Source: Candidatus Endonucleibacter bathymodioli (GTDB lineage Bacteria; Pseudomonadota; Gammaproteobacteria; Pseudomonadales; Endozoicomonadaceae). Taken from it: 64,000 bases of DNA. Positions 60,992-64,000 of this stretch are shown in pieces (the first letter of the stretch is position 1; every line of letters begins with the position of its first letter). The stretch is taken from NCBI GenBank assembly GCA_030674915.1, contig JASXSV010000001.1:332119-396118 (forward strand), given 5' to 3'. The translations under genes were made by a program, and so were the position numbers. Below the pieces are notes generated by a model. It searched no databases. It saw only the letters and a list, made by a program, of their open reading frames with translations, and had not been told where the DNA came from.

Positions 60992-62131
60992 CAATATAGT
61001 AAAACGCAGAATGTTGAGCTATTATGAGATAAATTAAAAGTAATAAACTATAGGAGTTAGTAAATAAAGAGAAATACCAGTTACCATTGAAGGCATGAAT
61101 AGTCGAGAAACGTACAAGCCGCATAAGCTTACGAGTAGTATGGGAATTGTGAGTGAGAGTGGTCAACCTCACGCCCCCAATGGTAGCTGGTATAAATAAT
61201 ATGTGTAACAACCCTAGATTATTAGCATAAGTTACACACTATTATCAGATAAAAACTTTATAGGAATAAGGTGATTTAATACTTTCCGCTGTCGTATGTT
61301 GGCTAGTATTTTAGCGTCAACCATTTCATTTTTTGATAAGCAGTTAATCTTCATTCACGTAGGGAAGAGTTTCCCCAGCAAGTCATTAGTATTCTGGTTA
61401 ATCCATGTTGCCGTAGGGGTATTGTGTGCAAAGATATATTTTGCAGCTCAATGTCAGATAGATACGTCCGTGGCCAGAGAGCTCACCACCGTTATCAAAT
61501 GTAATGGCCATTAGTCATGAGGCTTGGTGCATTGTTACGGCGTTGTAGGCTGTTGCGATGAGCTTCCTGTGCATCATAGCTCTAGGATGGAAGTGCTTTA
61601 GTTCCAAGGAGCCCATTTTATTAGAGTGGTATCATGTAATCACCAATCTTACGCGAATGAAATACGAGATTGCTTAGGGATTGAATCTGGTATAGTTCAG
61701 TAAGAATCAGCTGTTTGTAAGATTTCCCCATGTTGTCACCTGGTTCATTGTGTGAGAGCTGTAGCCTATGAACGGCTGGTTCTTAAATCAATTCCAAGTG
61801 TGTCGGTTATTGTGGAAATTGATGGTAAAAGTAGTTTGTTATGTTGATGCCTCATTATATCATTATAAATGGCACGGAACTTTTCCGTATTTTTTAAGTC
61901 CTATACCATAATGCAGATATTATTTGAATTAGGGAATATGTATTACTTGTCTTTCAATGTGTATGTAGGAAAATTATGTTAAACAATAATGTGCCCATTA
62001 GGTGAATTTATAGATATCAGTATTTCTTCCTTTAGGCCAAGTAGTACAGTGATATAGCTATTTCCACTATTGGATAAGTTCAGGTTATACCAATTATAAT
62101 CTTGAGTGTTATTCTATGTATTACACATTAA
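60992..62131. other. Gene-free interval with a repeat copy and a duplicated upstream region
   Basis: 1140 bp. It holds the dispersed repeat at 61074-61195. The part 61780-62131 recurs with about 85 percent similarity at 63300-63666, upstream of the second gene copy. A frame at 61296-61514 has no homologue that I recognise and no ribosome site; I do not call it. Confidence 0.5.
61074..61195. repeat. Dispersed hairpin-like repeat, best-preserved copy
   Basis: The ends are inverted repeats: ATACCAGTTACCATTGAAGG from 61074 and, inverted, ATACCAGCTACCATTGGGGG ending at 61195. Inside are GTCGAGAAACGTACAAG and GTGAGTGAGAGTGGTCAACC. With about 120 bp, no coding capacity and multiple copies it looks like a MITE or a REP/BIME-type element. 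Confidence 0.65.
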
Positions 62132-63025
62132 ATGTTAGTTGCTCTAATAATAGTAATTGTCATTATTATATTTTATAAATATCTGGGAGTATCAGAAATG
62201 GAAGCGACAAGTAGTGGCATAAATATATTTGGAGAGTTGACATCAGAAGTCCTCCCACAAATCTGCGATTATAGTTACGATGATCCATGTACGACAAATT
62301 TATTTCATGGGAGAGCAATATCGTCATTAAGCGGCACATCGGACCCGTTGCTATCTGATTCTTCCTCCTGGGCTGTACGTAATAAACTGGCTGAGATAAG
62401 CACTACCACTACATGGGAAAGGCTGCAGCCAATCTCAACAATAACCACACCCCCACTAATACCCGCAGCTATACCTTCCCCATCAATTTTTTGTATGGAA
62501 AATAATATAATAAAGTACTCAGCAAAAGATATAGCTGCAGATATATTTAACTATACTGTTTGTAGGATCGTTGATATGAATAATAAATTAAAAAAAAGAG
62601 TTGAAATACTATTCAATATGAAAGATTATGTTGTAAAAGATGAATTGTCTTATTTTAGTAAGATGATGTTACGTAAGGAAACAATTGAGGAGGTGTGTGA
62701 TTTATGTGATGCACGGATTGAATTAGTATTATGTTATAAAGGTATGAATAAAAAAATTTACTCAGATTTTATGTTACCTATACACTTTGAAAAATTCACG
62801 AGAGATGAAAAATATAAAGTAAAAGATATTATGTCCGCAGGAAAAAGTATAGGTGTTAGTAAATGCAAGTCAGATTGTATGGAAGTTGCTATAAGTACCA
62901 TAAATTTGGATATTGAATTAATTGATAATGATATCGTTAAAATGAATAAAATGGTACTGGGTTTAGTAGTGTTGGATCATACGTATGCACTATCCACAAA
63001 AACTCCCGGTCAGCAGTCTGTCTAG
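62132..63025 (+). CDS. Unknown membrane-anchored protein, copy 1 (297 residues)
   Basis: Residues 1-18 (LVALIIVIVIIIFYKYLG) are a hydrophobic anchor or uncleaved signal. Next comes a Ser/Thr/Pro-rich stretch (about 30-120) that contains VLPQICDYSYDDPC. The C-terminal 170 residues look helical with Cys pairs (VCDLCDARIELVLCYKG). No family was recognised. If translation began at ATG 62198 (MEATSSGINIFGEL) the anchor would be missing; the second copy is readable only from that ATG. A tandem partner lies 1531 bp downstream. Confidence 0.65.
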   Translation: MLVALIIVIVIIIFYKYLGVSEMEATSSGINIFGELTSEVLPQICDYSYDDPCTTNLFHGRAISSLSGTSDPLLSDSSSWAVRNKLAEISTTTTWERLQPISTITTPPLIPAAIPSPSIFCMENNIIKYSAKDIAADIFNYTVCRIVDMNNKLKKRVEILFNMKDYVVKDELSYFSKMMLRKETIEEVCDLCDARIELVLCYKGMNKKIYSDFMLPIHFEKFTRDEKYKVKDIMSAGKSIGVSKCKSDCMEVAISTINLDIELIDNDIVKMNKMVLGLVVLDHTYALSTKTPGQQSV

Positions 63026-63728
63026 AGCCTTTTAAAAAAAAACTCGCATAAAGCAAAAATAAGACGATCATTGTTATGGCATGATTATACATATATGCAA
63101 ATATATATTTCCACAATAACTAATGCACTTGCCCGATAAAAACTCAATCGGACTAAAGTGGTTTAAAGCTTTTCGTGGACGTATGTTGATTAAAAATTGA
63201 GTCTCATAAATATTCATACTATCAGAAATTAAACAGGCTAGATTCTAGGCATCCTTACGCTGACGATAATTTTTTTCGTTGTGTGTGAGCTGTATCCTTT
63301 GAACAGTTGGATCTCAAATCAATTCCACGTGTGTCGGTTATGGTGTTAATCTATGGTAAAAGTAGTTTGTTATGTTGATGCCTCATTATATCACTATAAA
63401 TGGCACGGAACTTTTTCGTATTATTTAGGTCTATACCATAAGTAATGAGATTATTTGAATCAGGAAATATGTATTACTTTTCTTTCAATGCGTGCGTAGG
63501 AAAATTACGTTAAATAATAATGTACCCGTTAGGTTAATTTATAGATATCAGTATTTATACCTTTAGGCCAAATAGTACAGTGATATAGCTATTTCAATTA
63601 TTGGATAAATTCAGGTTATACTAATTATAATCTTGAGTGTTAGTTCATGATATATACATTAAATGTTAGTTGGTTAATACTTAGGAATTGCCATCATTAT
63701 ATTTTATAAATCTCTGGGAGTATCAGAA
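63026..63728. other. Spacer between the two tandem gene copies
   Basis: About 700 bp without a gene. The second half (63300-63666) is a diverged copy of 61780-62131 and must include the promoter of the second copy. TAGGAAAATTACGTTAAA near 63490 has its counterpart near 61968. Confidence 0.5.
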
Positions 63729-64000
63729 ATGGAAGCGACAGGTAGTGGCATAAATATATTTGGAGAGCTAACATCAAAAGTCCTCCCGCAAATCTGCGAT
63801 TATAGTTACGATGATCCATGTACGAGCAATTTATTTCATGGGAGAGTCACATCGCCATTAAGTGGCACATTGGACCCGATGCTGTCTGATTATTCCTCCT
63901 GGGCTGTAAATAAACGAGCTAAGGTAAGCGCTGTCCCTACATGGGAAAGGCTGCAATTAATCTCAATAACAACCACACCATCAATAACAACCACACCATC
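63729..64000 (+). CDS. Unknown protein, copy 2, cut by the window edge
   Basis: Starting at ATG 63729 it reads MEATGSGINIFGELTSKVLP and stays parallel to copy 1 (DYSYDDPCTSNLFHG, LSDYSSWAV) up to the edge, with several substitutions. The region that encodes the hydrophobic anchor in copy 1 is damaged here: the ATG at about 63665 meets a stop after three codons. A threonine-rich tandem repeat (ITTTPS) is just beginning at 63960. Confidence 0.6.
   Translation, partial: MEATGSGINIFGELTSKVLPQICDYSYDDPCTSNLFHGRVTSPLSGTLDPMLSDYSSWAVNKRAKVSAVPTWERLQLISITTTPSITTTP

Noticed and set aside
61296..61514. 72-codon hydrophobic open frame
   Set aside because: Lies in a duplicated non-coding region; the related segment upstream of copy 2 does not keep the frame.

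Overview
The window looks like a chromosome segment of a host-associated gammaproteobacterium of the Oceanospirillales/Endozoicomonadaceae type. The housekeeping blocks follow the Pseudomonas-like order exbB-exbD-lpxK-ycaR-kdsB-ptp-murB / rne / rluC-sppA / maf / yceD-rpmF-plsX, and metNIQ, sspAB and lpoA-yraN-diaA-dolP are present. Between them lie decayed insertion sequences, large repeats, AT-rich unknown genes and eukaryote-like proteins. Two carry BIR-type zinc modules (inhibitor-of-apoptosis family, IAP) and one is a RING-between-RING (RBR) ubiquitin ligase. From general knowledge, BIR proteins are known from 'Candidatus Endonucleobacter', an intranuclear parasite of deep-sea mussels. That is the best match I can offer, but the species is an inference and no 16S gene is present.

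Layout. 1-12.8 kb: conserved envelope, RNA and fatty-acid genes, almost all intact. 13.0-15.3 kb: a secreted BIR+RING protein. 15.5-18.8 kb: an IS5-family element broken by a nested IS30 element, then a second decayed IS5 copy. 18.8-28.6 kb: a nearly perfect palindrome of about 9.8 kb. Its right arm carries one intact 1333-codon gene and its left arm the same gene broken by many one-base length differences. The axis falls inside an IS256-type transposase gene. 28.6-30.4 kb: more IS5 debris. 30.8-31.8 kb: a second BIR protein. 32.1-34.1 kb: mnmC. 34.4-42.3 kb: a tandem duplication holding two secreted, membrane-anchored, repeat-rich paralogues that are nearly identical in the first 40 percent and strongly diverged after that. 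43.1-49.9 kb: dusC, small genes and metNIQ. 50.1-52.1 kb: the RBR ligase. 52.5-57.5 kb: sspAB and the lpoA operon. 58.4-61.0 kb: a large coiled-coil protein. 62.1-64.0 kb: two tandem copies of an unknown membrane-anchored protein, the second cut by the window edge.

How the parts fit. The housekeeping genes serve lipid A and KDO synthesis (lpxK, kdsB), peptidoglycan (murB, lpoA), phospholipid synthesis (plsX), RNA turnover and modification (rne, rluC, mnmC, dusC), methionine uptake and stress control. The accessory genes form a plausible host-manipulation set: two BIR proteins that could block apoptosis, an RBR protein that could attach ubiquitin, and several large exported proteins. A dispersed hairpin-like repeat of about 120 bp occurs at least eight times between genes. 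Many one-base indels in homopolymers, above all in the left palindrome arm, mean that some apparent pseudogenes may be sequencing or assembly errors.
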